Below are positions 1 through 6,821 of a DNA stretch of 7,413 nucleotides, piece by piece (positions within the stretch are counted from its first letter, which is position 1; every line of letters starts with the position of its first letter). Made by a program: the position numbers and the translations under genes. Source of the stretch: Bacteroidales bacterium (GTDB lineage Bacteria > Bacteroidota > Bacteroidia > Bacteroidales > WCHB1-69); NCBI GenBank assembly GCA_024400715.1, contig JAKSMH010000042.1, forward strand, positions 1 through 7,413, in the 5' to 3' direction. The notes below the pieces were generated by a model. The model searched no databases. It worked only from the letters and a program-made list of their open reading frames with translations, and was not told the origin of the DNA.

Positions 1-1
1 T

Positions 2-523
2 CGACAATTCGTTGTCAATCAGTGTTTTGCATTGGCAGTGAGGCAGTTGCTTTCTCATTACGTTCAAGAGGTGAAAATTAAATGGCCGAACGATATTTAT
101 GTGCAAAATCAAAAAATCGCAGGAATCCTAATCGAACATTTTATCGAAGGAGACAAAGTCAAAAATACCATTGCGGGGGTGGGAATAAATGTCAATCAAA
201 CAAATTTCGATGAGGATATTCCTAATCCGATTTCATTGAAATTATTGTTGAATAAAGATTTTGATTCCGCTGCTATTCTTCGAGAACTAATGGCCAGCTG
301 CAGACAATTCAAATGTTCTGAAAATACTAATTATCAAGAAGTTAATAATGAATATTTGCATTACCTTTACTTGATGGAGGAATATGCGGATTATGAAATT
401 GAAAACAAAATTACCGAAGCCAAGATTGTCGGAATCGATGAATATGGTCGTCTGCAATTGTATGACAAAAAAGGGCAACGATATTGTTGCGGAATGAGGG
501 AGGTTAGCTTATGCCTAAAATAG
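2..523 (+). CDS. birA: Biotin-[acetyl-CoA-carboxylase] ligase, 5'-truncated by the window edge
   Basis: The enzyme activates biotin with ATP to biotinyl-AMP and transfers it to the lysine of the biotin carboxyl carrier domain of acetyl-CoA and related carboxylases in the cytoplasm. The reading frame is open from base 2 with no upstream stop, so the N-terminal part, including the GRGRxxR-type biotin-binding loop, lies outside the window. The visible 173 residues carry the catalytic-core signatures KWPND (about residues 24-28), KIAGILIE (about 34-41) and GVGINVNQ, in the expected order. A small C-terminal domain follows, with IVGIDEYGRLQLYDKKG matching the beta-barrel typical of BirA. The 3' end overlaps the next gene by 13 nt, which suggests one operon. 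Whether an N-terminal HTH repressor domain exists cannot be seen; Bacteroidota ligases usually lack it (family knowledge). Confidence 0.93.
   Translation, partial: RQFVVNQCFALAVRQLLSHYVQEVKIKWPNDIYVQNQKIAGILIEHFIEGDKVKNTIAGVGINVNQTNFDEDIPNPISLKLLLNKDFDSAAILRELMASCRQFKCSENTNYQEVNNEYLHYLYLMEEYADYEIENKITEAKIVGIDEYGRLQLYDKKGQRYCCGMREVSLCLK
498..503 (+). promoter_or_regulatory. Shine-Dalgarno-like GGGAGG before the U32 gene
   Basis: GGGAGG lies 7 nt before the ATG at 511, inside the birA coding region. It is the only good SD-like match in front of any gene here. SD use is rare in Bacteroidota, and these bases also encode Arg-Glu-Val of BirA, so the match could be coincidental. If real, it would help re-initiation at the overlapping start. 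Confidence 0.4.
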
Positions 524-2328
524 AATTATTATCTCCGGCGAAAAACTTGGAGTGCGCCTTGGCAGCCATTAATCACGGGGCCGACGCCGTCTATATCGGT
601 GGTCCCAGTTTCGGGGCACGTGCCGCGGCTGGCAATAGTTTTGAGGACCTGGAAAAATTACTGAGATATGCGCATCCCTATCACGCAAAGGTTTTTGTTA
701 CACTGAATACGATTTTGACGGATAAAGAACTGGAACAGGCCGAACGTCAAATTCAACAATATTATGATATGGGTGTCGATGCGCTGATTGTTCAGGATAT
801 GGGGCTTCTCAAATTAAATTTGCCACCCATTGCCCTCCACGCCAGTACTCAAGCCGACAACCGTGCTGTTGACAAAGTTAAGTTCTTGCAGAATGTTGGG
901 TTTCAGCGTGTTGTGTTGGCTCGCGAGCTGTCTTTGCAACAAATAGAAACGATTCACAAAGCTTGCGATGTGGAATTGGAGGCGTTTGTTCACGGTGCCT
1001 TGTGCGTGAGTTACAGCGGTCGATGCTATATGAGTTATGCGGCTTGCGGCCGTAGTGCCAATCGCGGAGAATGTGCCCAATTCTGTAGGCTCCCGTACGA
1101 CCTTGTGGATGCGGAAGGCAAAATGATATGCAAAGATAAACATTTGCTGTCTTTGAAGGATTTGGACCGCTCTGATTTCCTGCTTCCGATGATGCAGGCC
1201 GGTGTTACTTCTTTCAAAATAGAAGGCCGTCTGAAAGATGCCAATTACGTGAAAAACATCACGGCTTATTATCGTAGAAAAATTGATGACATTTTAAATG
1301 AAAATCCTCAATATCAACAGGATTCGATAGGCAAATCAACTTTGTTCATTGACCCCGATCCGGAAAGAACCTTTCATCGTTCCCAAACTGATTATTTTAT
1401 TGATGGAGTGCGTACGTCTGTCGTGCAGTTGGAAACGCCCAAGTCAACCGGTGCTTTCGTGGGTGTCGTGAAGTCCGTTAACTATAATTCATTGGTATAT
1501 TCTCAAGAGAAAGAATTACATAATGGGGATGGCTTGTGCTTTGTCAATGCCAATGGAGAATTTGCGGGTTTTCGTGCCAATAGGGTAGAGGGAAGGCAAG
1601 TGTTTTTTACAGAACCAGTGAATGTCTCGATAGGCGATAAATTATATAGGAATTATGACATTCAGTTTGAGAAGTTGTTAAATGGAAAGAGTTCAGAACG
1701 CCGTATTGCCGTGGATTTTGAGTTAACAGAAACCTCGGAAGGACTGTTGTTGCGTTGTACGGATGAGGCGGGAACGCAGGTCGAATGGCCGGTTCATACT
1801 GAAAAAGTCGTTGCGGAAAAAGCAGAGCAGGCTCTCAAAACCTTGCAAACCCAACTGTCAAAATTGGGCAATACGCCTTACGTGGCGCGAAAAATTGATA
1901 TAAAACTGGTCAATACTTATTTTTTCCCCAGTTCGCAAATCGCCGAATGGCGGCGTACAATTATAGATTTATTGGTTGAAAAATCATTGAAGATCAAATT
2001 GCATCCGAAAATTGTTCGCACGGTTTCGCCCGAAAGATTTCCGATTGATGCGGTGAATGTCTTTAATGAAGCGGCTGTGGCTTTTTACCAGGAATACGGA
2101 ATCGATAATGTTGTCACGGCCTACGAAAAAAATCTCCCGCCACGGCCTGTGGTGATGACTTGCAAGCATTGCATTAGATTTACTTTGGGTATATGCAAAA
2201 AACAGTCTAAAAACGCTGGCTGGAAAGAGCCGTTGTTCCTGAAAACCGGAAAGTATTGTTTCCGTTTGGCTTTCGATTGCGCAAAATGCGAGATGAATAT
2301 TTCTATGGATGAAGAAGAGGATGATTAA
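511..2328 (+). CDS. U32 family protein, RlhA/YdcP-like (probable 23S rRNA cytidine hydroxylase)
   Basis: This 605-residue protein belongs to the family historically called peptidase U32. Characterised bacterial members of this size class (E. coli RlhA/YdcP) hydroxylate a cytidine of 23S rRNA, and shorter TrhO/TrhP-type relatives modify tRNA. RNA hydroxylation is therefore the best inferred role, not proteolysis. The N-terminus reads as a TIM-barrel-like start (ELLSPAKNLECALAAINHGA). The U32 signature, E157-A-F-V-H-G-A-L-C165 followed by GRC172YMS, is intact. Further cysteines at 179, 188 and 192 and the SFKIEGRLKDANYV block (234-247) follow. A long middle domain (about 280-500) matches the extra domain of the large form. 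The C-terminus has a second cysteine cluster at 551, 554, 562, 583, 590 and 593, plausibly metal or Fe-S binding. The start is the ATG overlapping birA by 13 nt. The exact substrate is not shown by sequence. Confidence 0.88.
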   Translation: MPKIELLSPAKNLECALAAINHGADAVYIGGPSFGARAAAGNSFEDLEKLLRYAHPYHAKVFVTLNTILTDKELEQAERQIQQYYDMGVDALIVQDMGLLKLNLPPIALHASTQADNRAVDKVKFLQNVGFQRVVLARELSLQQIETIHKACDVELEAFVHGALCVSYSGRCYMSYAACGRSANRGECAQFCRLPYDLVDAEGKMICKDKHLLSLKDLDRSDFLLPMMQAGVTSFKIEGRLKDANYVKNITAYYRRKIDDILNENPQYQQDSIGKSTLFIDPDPERTFHRSQTDYFIDGVRTSVVQLETPKSTGAFVGVVKSVNYNSLVYSQEKELHNGDGLCFVNANGEFAGFRANRVEGRQVFFTEPVNVSIGDKLYRNYDIQFEKLLNGKSSERRIAVDFELTETSEGLLLRCTDEAGTQVEWPVHTEKVVAEKAEQALKTLQTQLSKLGNTPYVARKIDIKLVNTYFFPSSQIAEWRRTIIDLLVEKSLKIKLHPKIVRTVSPERFPIDAVNVFNEAAVAFYQEYGIDNVVTAYEKNLPPRPVVMTCKHCIRFTLGICKKQSKNAGWKEPLFLKTGKYCFRLAFDCAKCEMNISMDEEEDD

Positions 2329-2425
2329 TTCGTGTTTTCCTAATTCAGATAAGCCTTTGTGAGTAACAGAAAATCAGAAAGTTGAAAAAAATTATCAACC
2401 AGTGATTTTGTATTGAAAAAAGTTG

Positions 2426-2433
2426 TATTTTTG
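2426..2433 (+). promoter_or_regulatory. Promoter -7 element of rpmB (TATTTTTG)
   Basis: TATTTTTG matches the Bacteroidota housekeeping -7 consensus TAnnTTTG and is followed by CAG. A transcript starting just downstream, near 2440, would have a leader of about 40 nt, very A-rich and without an SD sequence, before the rpmB ATG at 2481. No well-spaced -33 TTG is visible. The nearest TTTG (2407-2410) leaves only 15 nt, shorter than the usual 19-21. Confidence 0.72.
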
Positions 2434-2480
2434 CAGCCCAATTTTAGTACAAGGAAATAATAATAAAAAAATAAAGAAAA

Positions 2481-2717
2481 ATGTCACGAGTTTGCCAAAT
2501 CACAGGAAAAAAAGCTATTACGGGAAATAATGTTTCGCACTCCCACATTAGAACAAAAAGACAATTTCATCCAAATTTGCATACAAAGAAATTCTTCGTT
2601 CCTGAATTGAACGAATGGGTAGTTCTTAAAGTATCTGCCAAAGCAATGCGCAATATGGATAAAAACGGCATTTGGAACTGCATCACTGAAGCCAGTGAAA
2701 AAGGTATCCTGAAATAA
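2481..2717 (+). CDS. rpmB: Large-subunit ribosomal protein bL28
   Basis: A structural protein of the 50S subunit. The 78-residue product begins with the diagnostic bL28 N-terminus MSRVCQITGKKAITGNNVSH. The basic RTKRQFHPNLHTKKF segment (about residues 24-38) follows, then the WVVLKVSAKAMRNMDKNGI block (about 46-64). Full length is usual for the family. Only isolated cysteines (5 and 66) are present, with no CxxC pairs, so this is the non-zinc form. The gene has its own promoter (2426-2433) and a strong terminator 21 nt after the stop, so it appears monocistronic. In many Bacteroidota rpmB is followed by rpmG (bL33) and a small DUF4295 gene. Neither follows here. Confidence 0.97.
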   Translation: MSRVCQITGKKAITGNNVSHSHIRTKRQFHPNLHTKKFFVPELNEWVVLKVSAKAMRNMDKNGIWNCITEASEKGILK

Positions 2718-2738
2718 TGTCTTTTGAAAATAAGTCCT

Positions 2739-2776
2739 ATAGAGGGTGTCCAGTCTTGGTCACCCTCTATTTTTTT
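2739..2776 (+). terminator. Intrinsic terminator of rpmB
   Basis: A perfect 10-bp stem, ATAGAGGGTG (2739-2748) with CACCCTCTAT (2761-2770), can extend past one T-T mismatch by three more pairs (2750-2752 with 2757-2759) to a GTCT tetraloop. Six T residues (2771-2776) follow directly. It begins 21 nt after the rpmB stop and is the clearest terminator in the window. Confidence 0.93.
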
Positions 2777-2791
2777 ACAGAATTATTCCTT

Positions 2792-2960
2792 TTAATCTTG
2801 TTGAGATTCTGTCTTCCGCCTCGCTTCAGTGGAATGGTATTGCCCTTCAGGCAACAGATTCCAACATTGCATCCCTCACCGAGGACGCAGTCCTCGGTAA
2901 TCCAAAACGTTGCCCTTCCACCAAAGCGTAGCGAAGTCGGAACCTCCTCACAAGACTTAA
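2792..2960. repeat. 169-nt nested inverted-repeat element (MITE-like or structured RNA)
   Basis: Between the rpmB terminator and the next promoter lies a gene-free block bounded by TTAATCTTGTTGAG (2792-2805) and CTCACAAGACTTAA (2947-2960), which are inverted copies with one single-base gap each. Further arm pairs nest inside in the same order: 2814-2825 with 2930-2942, GTGGAATGG (2829-2837) with 2914-2922, GGCAAC (2850-2855) with GTTGCC (2909-2914), and GATT (2857-2860) with AATC (2899-2902). At the core is a 9-bp palindrome (2878-2898). The block therefore folds into one long imperfect hairpin. It carries no convincing ORF and is visibly richer in G+C than the flanking intergenic DNA. A non-autonomous mobile element with TTAA ends is one reading; a structured transcript is another. 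Orientation is unknown. Confidence 0.62.
2878..2898. repeat. Perfect 9-bp palindrome at the core of the intergenic element
   Basis: ACCGAGGAC (2878-2886) and GTCCTCGGT (2890-2898) are exact inverted copies separated by GCA. This is a very stable short hairpin, G+C-rich against an AT-rich background. It sits close to the midpoint of the 2792-2960 element and would form its apical stem-loop. No T tract follows on either strand, so it is not an intrinsic terminator. Confidence 0.8.
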
Positions 2961-3026
2961 CGTGTCAATTATCAAATAAATTTAACATAAAGCAGGTAAA
3001 ATTATACATATTCCAAAAAAATTATG

Positions 3027-3034
3027 TATGTTTG
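3027..3034 (+). promoter_or_regulatory. Promoter -7 element of the 3057 gene cluster (TATGTTTG)
   Basis: TATGTTTG fits TAnnTTTG and is followed by CAG, as at the rpmB and tRNA promoters. Transcription from about 3040 would leave a leader of under 20 nt before the ATG at 3057. No clear -33 TTG is seen at the usual distance. It lies 66 nt beyond the inverted-repeat element. Confidence 0.62.
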
Positions 3035-3056
3035 CAGTCATATAGTATTATGACCT

Positions 3057-4172
3057 ATGTTAAAGAAAATTATTCTTTCAATAACGATATTGTGCTGCTT
3101 TTCCGTGGGCATGGCACAGCAAAATGACACAAAAACCGTGCTGTTTTTGATTCCGTTTTGGGGTGATCAATATCATTCTGAAAACATTAATGCCCTGGAA
3201 ACGGAAATCGACATATACAATGAACCGGTTTTTGGCTTGGCCAGTTTTTGGGAAGGGGCGCACTTGGCCTTGGATGAGTACGAATCGGGAACGGAACGTA
3301 TCAATGTGATAGTCAGAGATGTAACCAACGATAACGACAAACTGCTTTCTATTTTGGGGGATGAAGCGTTGATGAATCAGGTTGATTTGATTATCGGACC
3401 ATTTTTTGCCCGACAATTCGAAGTGGTCGCCTCTTATGCGAAAAAATATCAAATCCCTATCGTTAATCCGTTTACTACCAAGAAAAGTATTGTCAATGAC
3501 AATGAATTTGTTTATAAGGTTTTTCCCGCTCACGAGGCAATGCCGGAAAAGATTTTTGCCAAAGGATGGACGAACCAACCTGTGATTTTCTGGACAGAAT
3601 CGGATAAATTAACACCCGATATGCAAGTGTTTAAGGATTATTTCGATGCCCACAATGTCAAATATGAAAAAGTATCAATCAATACGAATATTATTGATAA
3701 GATAAAATCCAATACCCAAAGTCTCGTGTTGCTGTCTATGCAGTCCGAAGCTTTGGTAATTGCCAAGATGCGTCAATTGGGTGTCAACGAAAATAACATT
3801 AACGCAACCTTGATTATTCCACAGGAATGGTTGGATATCAATGAGTTGGAAGTGGATTATCTGAATAAGTTGAATGTCCATTTCTTCTCTAATTGGTTTG
3901 TGGATGAAAATTCAGATGCTTGCGTGGTCTTTATGGATCGGTTTTTTCAAAAATACAATTCCAATCCGGATTTGAAACGCTTTACTTTTCAAGGGTATGA
4001 CATTACTAAGTATTTTGTAGAGCTGATGTTGAAGGGTTTCGATCAGTCGAAGGTTGATTATGAACCCGTTTCGATGAAATTCAATTTCAAAAAAGTCGAA
4101 CAAGGAGGATTTGAAAATACTGGAGTTTTCCTTTTACAATTACAAGATTATCAAATTAAACCAACAGAATAA
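3057..4172 (+). CDS. Secreted type-1 periplasmic-binding-fold protein (ABC substrate-binding-like), orphan
   Basis: This 371-residue protein has a signal peptide (K3-K4, hydrophobic 5-18, probable cleavage after MA-20) with no convincing lipobox, so a soluble periplasmic location is likely. The mature part reads as a type-1 periplasmic binding fold (LivJ/Peripla_BP_6-like). Visible landmarks are an N-terminal strand VLFLIPFWG (28-36), FWEGAHLALDEY (64-75), LIIGPFFARQFEVVASYAKK followed by IPIVNP (111-138), and the C-terminal lobe with GYDITKYFVELM (313-324). No permease or ATPase gene is nearby, so a transport role is not supported; ligand sensing or binding is possible. From memory, the closest relatives are Bacteroidota proteins in which LysM domains precede this fold. 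None are present here. The next gene starts 8 nt downstream, suggesting co-transcription. The ligand is unknown. Confidence 0.78.
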   Translation: MLKKIILSITILCCFSVGMAQQNDTKTVLFLIPFWGDQYHSENINALETEIDIYNEPVFGLASFWEGAHLALDEYESGTERINVIVRDVTNDNDKLLSILGDEALMNQVDLIIGPFFARQFEVVASYAKKYQIPIVNPFTTKKSIVNDNEFVYKVFPAHEAMPEKIFAKGWTNQPVIFWTESDKLTPDMQVFKDYFDAHNVKYEKVSINTNIIDKIKSNTQSLVLLSMQSEALVIAKMRQLGVNENNINATLIIPQEWLDINELEVDYLNKLNVHFFSNWFVDENSDACVVFMDRFFQKYNSNPDLKRFTFQGYDITKYFVELMLKGFDQSKVDYEPVSMKFNFKKVEQGGFENTGVFLLQLQDYQIKPTE

Positions 4173-4180
4173 TTTTGACG

Positions 4181-5497
4181 ATGAAAAAACTTTTTTTCTT
4201 GCTGATTTTATCGGTATGTTGTGCCAACCTGATTTGTGCGCAGGATACAGTTCGACATTATTGGTCTAATAAAAAATTAATGTCGCAAGGCCTTGAGCAA
4301 AATGGCGTGGCAGTGGGTAATTGGGTTTATTTTCATAAAAATGGAACCAAATGGATGGAGGGTGGCTATCTCAATGGCCAAAAAGTGGGACTGTGGAAAG
4401 TATGGTACGATGACGGCAAGAAAAGTCAAGAATATTATGCCGATAACGGAACTTTTAAAAGTTGGTATCCGTCGGGAAAGGTAGAGTCGGAAGGTCAAAT
4501 GCAAAACGGACAGAAAACAGGTCAATGGACATTTTACTATCCCAATGGGGCTTTATTTAAAAAGACTACCTATGAAAGAGATAGCGTTCACGGAAAAGTG
4601 GTGGAATATCACGATAATGGGAAAGTGAAATTTGAGGGAAATTATGTTTATGGCCGCTTGAACGGATATTCTACCTGGTGGAATGCGTCTGGAGAAAAAG
4701 ATATGGAAGGAAATACGATTGATGACTTGCAAGACGGTATATGGAAATTCTATCTTCCGAATGGTACGGTGGGAAGTTCTGGACTTTTTCAGAATGGAAA
4801 GCAAGAAGGCAAATGGACTTATTATTATGAAAGTGGAAATGTGTGGAAATATGTGAATTATCAAGACGGTAAGCGTGAGGGGGAAACCAAGGCATGGTAC
4901 GAAAACGGACAGTTGCAGCGAATGGGAACCTTCAAGAATGATAAGGAAACCGGAAAGTGGAAGTCGTTTTACCGTAATGGACAATTGCAGGACTATGGAT
5001 TTTTCAGCGAAGGAAAAATGGAGGCCTTGTGGACCGGTTACTATGAGGACGGCGTGCAAAAATATGAAACGGCATACGAAAACAATATGCGAACCGGAAG
5101 TCATCGTTATTGGAACGAAAATGGAAAATTGAAGACGGAAGGAGCATATTTGAGAAATATGAAACACGGAAAGTGGCAGGAATTTGCCGATAATGGCAAA
5201 ATCCTGGAAAGCGGGAATTACAAACTGGATAAAAAAGAAGGTAAATGGACCTTTTATAACGAATATGCCGTAAAAGTAAGGGAACAAAATTTCGTTAATG
5301 ACGCGCCAGATGGAAAATTTACCGAATATTATCCCAATGGCAAAAAACATTTTTCCGGGAGCTTCAAAAATCGCCTGAAAAATGGGCCGTGGATGAGTTG
5401 GGACATCAATGGGAATTTGGTGTATAAAGTTGTGTTCACCAATGGTCACAAAAAGGTTGTCAAAGATATGAACACTAAGATGAATAAACCATTTTAA
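4181..5497 (+). CDS. Secreted protein with 16 MORN_2/YwqK-type repeats
   Basis: The ATG at 4181 is preferred over an in-frame TTG at 4175, because it gives a standard signal peptide (K2-K3, hydrophobic 4-18, cleavage near CA-20/QD) and 438 residues. From about residue 45 to 424 the protein is built almost entirely of 24-residue units with the pattern G-x-W-x-x-[YFW]-[YW]-x-x-[NDS]-G, then a variable strand ending in a polar turn (for example EGKWTYYYESGNVWKYVNYQ). I count 16 units. Units 2 and 3 together are 44 rather than 48 residues; all later units keep strict 24-residue spacing. This matches the MORN_2/YwqK repeat family, often auto-annotated as antitoxin, a label its secretion makes unlikely. 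No catalytic motif is visible. A periplasmic or surface binding or scaffold role is only an inference. It follows the binding-fold gene by 8 nt. Confidence 0.82.
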   Translation: MKKLFFLLILSVCCANLICAQDTVRHYWSNKKLMSQGLEQNGVAVGNWVYFHKNGTKWMEGGYLNGQKVGLWKVWYDDGKKSQEYYADNGTFKSWYPSGKVESEGQMQNGQKTGQWTFYYPNGALFKKTTYERDSVHGKVVEYHDNGKVKFEGNYVYGRLNGYSTWWNASGEKDMEGNTIDDLQDGIWKFYLPNGTVGSSGLFQNGKQEGKWTYYYESGNVWKYVNYQDGKREGETKAWYENGQLQRMGTFKNDKETGKWKSFYRNGQLQDYGFFSEGKMEALWTGYYEDGVQKYETAYENNMRTGSHRYWNENGKLKTEGAYLRNMKHGKWQEFADNGKILESGNYKLDKKEGKWTFYNEYAVKVREQNFVNDAPDGKFTEYYPNGKKHFSGSFKNRLKNGPWMSWDINGNLVYKVVFTNGHKKVVKDMNTKMNKPF

Positions 5498-5519
5498 TAT
5501 TGATGAAGCGGCATTTGAG

Positions 5520-5539
5520 TTTGAATGAAATTATTCAAA
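5520..5539 (+). repeat. Small inverted repeat between two possible starts of the MBL gene
   Basis: TTTGAAT (5520-5526) and ATTCAAA (5533-5539) are perfect inverted copies around GAAATT. They lie between the ATG at 5503 and the better-supported ATG at 5563. If the later start is used, this is a hairpin or operator-like site in the leader. No T tract follows, so it is not a terminator. Confidence 0.4.
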
Positions 5540-5562
5540 TCCATAATTATAAAGCACAAACT

Positions 5563-6201
5563 ATGGTAGTCAAAACTTTTCGTTTTAATCCGTTTCAAGT
5601 TAATACTTACGTTTTGTATGATGAAACCAAGGAGGCTGTCATCATCGATCCGGGTGATTATGTGATAAGCGAGGATCAGCAGTTGGCGGATTTTATTGAC
5701 AAAGAGCAATTACAGGTGAAGTACGTCATTAATACGCATCCCCACGTTGATCATATTGCAGGCAATAGATTCTGCAAAAGCCATTTCAACTGCAAGATAC
5801 TGATGCACGAAAATGGATTGCCGATATACAAGAAGGCACATGTGTATGCGGTGGTGTTCGGTTTTGATTTTGAAGATGCGCCGGATGCCGATCTGTTTCT
5901 GAAAGATGGCGATACGGTTCACTTTGGCAATCAAGAACTGAAGGTGTTATATACCCCGGGTCATGCCGACGGAAGTATTAGTCTGTATGATCAGGCAAAT
6001 CAAATGGTGTTTGTCGGTGATGCCCTTTTTGCCGGAAGTATTGGCCGTACCGATTTGCCAACTGGCTCGCATTCCTTGCTTTTGCAAAGCATCAAGGACA
6101 AAATTATGGTTTTACCCGAAGATACTGTTGTTTTTTGTGGACATGAAATTTCTACTACTATCAAACAAGAAAAATTATATAACTCATTTATCAATAGCTG
6201 A
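5563..6201 (+). CDS. Metallo-beta-lactamase-fold hydrolase, glyoxalase-II/YcbL-like
   Basis: A cytoplasmic two-metal hydrolase of the MBL superfamily. From the ATG at 5563 it has 212 residues, the usual length of YcbL-like members. The metal ligands are all visible: the HxHxDH motif as H59, H61, D63 and H64, then H134 (TPGHADGS), D153 (FVGDALF) and H194 (FCGHE). The GSIGRTDLP segment (158-166) is characteristic of the glyoxalase-II-like branch. Glutathione is usually absent in Bacteroidota, so a hydroxyacylglutathione substrate is doubtful and the true thioester or ester is unknown. Start choice: homologues as I know them begin right before the [14 protein letters not shown] strand, favouring 5563. 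An in-frame ATG at 5503 would add 20 residues of non-family sequence but lies only 5 nt after the previous stop. The gene ends 2 nt before folE. Confidence 0.87.
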   Translation: MVVKTFRFNPFQVNTYVLYDETKEAVIIDPGDYVISEDQQLADFIDKEQLQVKYVINTHPHVDHIAGNRFCKSHFNCKILMHENGLPIYKKAHVYAVVFGFDFEDAPDADLFLKDGDTVHFGNQELKVLYTPGHADGSISLYDQANQMVFVGDALFAGSIGRTDLPTGSHSLLLQSIKDKIMVLPEDTVVFCGHEISTTIKQEKLYNSFINS

Positions 6202-6203
6202 TT

Positions 6204-6821
6204 ATGACTAAACATATTCCCGAAGGTTACGAAAGACGTGACATTTATAACGAAGAAAACGTCAACAAGTTGGCGGCTTGTTATTCGCAAATTTTAACCT
6301 TAATAGGAGAAGATCCCAATCGCGAGGGGTTGCTTAAAACGCCGGTACGTGCGGCTAAGTCTATGCAATTCCTTACCCACGGTTATGAATCCAATCCCGA
6401 AGAAATATTAAAAAGTGCTCTTTTTAAAGAGGATTACAAGCAGATGGTCGTGGTCAAGGACATCGAGATATACTCTATGTGCGAACACCATTTGCTGCCA
6501 TTCTTTGGCAAGGCCCACGTGGGGTATATTCCCAATGGAACTATTGTCGGCTTGAGCAAAATTCCGCGCGTGGTGGAAGCTTTTGCACGTCGTTTGCAGT
6601 TGCAGGAACGTCTCACAACGCAAATTAAGGATTGCTTGCAGGAAGTTCTTAATCCATTGGGAGTTGCGGTGGTAATTGAAGCCCAGCACCTGTGTATGTC
6701 TATGCGCGGTATTCAAAAACAAAATTCCGTGACCACGACCTCTGAGTTTACTGGCGCATTCTTGAAAAATTCAAATACGCGTCAGGAGTTCATGCATTTG
6801 ATTGGGGCTGATCTCCATTAG
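6204..6821 (+). CDS. folE: GTP cyclohydrolase I
   Basis: Converts GTP to 7,8-dihydroneopterin triphosphate and formate, the first step of tetrahydrofolate synthesis and a source of precursor for queuosine and other pterins. The active enzyme is a cytoplasmic homodecamer. The 205-residue product is of normal length and carries [20 protein letters not shown] (about 35-54) and the core [20 protein letters not shown] (91-110). The zinc ligands C93 and H96 and the third ligand C164, in [10 protein letters not shown], are all present, so this is the zinc-dependent type IA enzyme and looks intact. It starts 2 nt after the MBL gene stop, consistent with co-transcription. Its last 32 nt overlap the end of a convergent minus-strand gene, and no separate terminator is seen. 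No SD sequence precedes the ATG. Confidence 0.97.
   Translation: MTKHIPEGYERRDIYNEENVNKLAACYSQILTLIGEDPNREGLLKTPVRAAKSMQFLTHGYESNPEEILKSALFKEDYKQMVVVKDIEIYSMCEHHLLPFFGKAHVGYIPNGTIVGLSKIPRVVEAFARRLQLQERLTTQIKDCLQEVLNPLGVAVVIEAQHLCMSMRGIQKQNSVTTTSEFTGAFLKNSNTRQEFMHLIGADLH

Noticed and set aside
814..1143. Minus-strand frame within the U32 gene
   Set aside because: A shadow of a strongly supported conserved coding region, with no start context or family match.
2381..2399. GTTGA/TCAAC hairpin after the U32 gene as a terminator
   Set aside because: Only five base pairs with a nine-base loop and no following T tract. It is too weak to call, so the U32 operon terminator is not identified.
2717..3127. 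Open frame of 136 codons after rpmB, its ATG overlapping the rpmB stop
   Set aside because: It reads through the rpmB terminator, the inverted-repeat element and the promoter, then runs out of frame into the signal peptide of the 3057 gene. The translation has no protein-like character.
4175..4180. TTG at 4175 as start of the repeat protein
   Set aside because: The ATG at 4181 gives a standard signal peptide beginning MKKLFFLL. The TTG adds only two residues and would be a rare start.
4553..5449. 298-codon minus-strand open frame
   Set aside because: It lies entirely antisense to the MORN_2 repeats. The periodic codon pattern of the repeats avoids antisense stops. The translation is a repetitive hydrophobic string with no family resemblance.
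5521..5551. TTG (5521) plus TAATTATA (5544) as a promoter for the MBL-folE genes
   Set aside because: The spacing of 20 nt is right, but the -7 element misses two consensus positions including the final G. The match is too weak against the local AT background.
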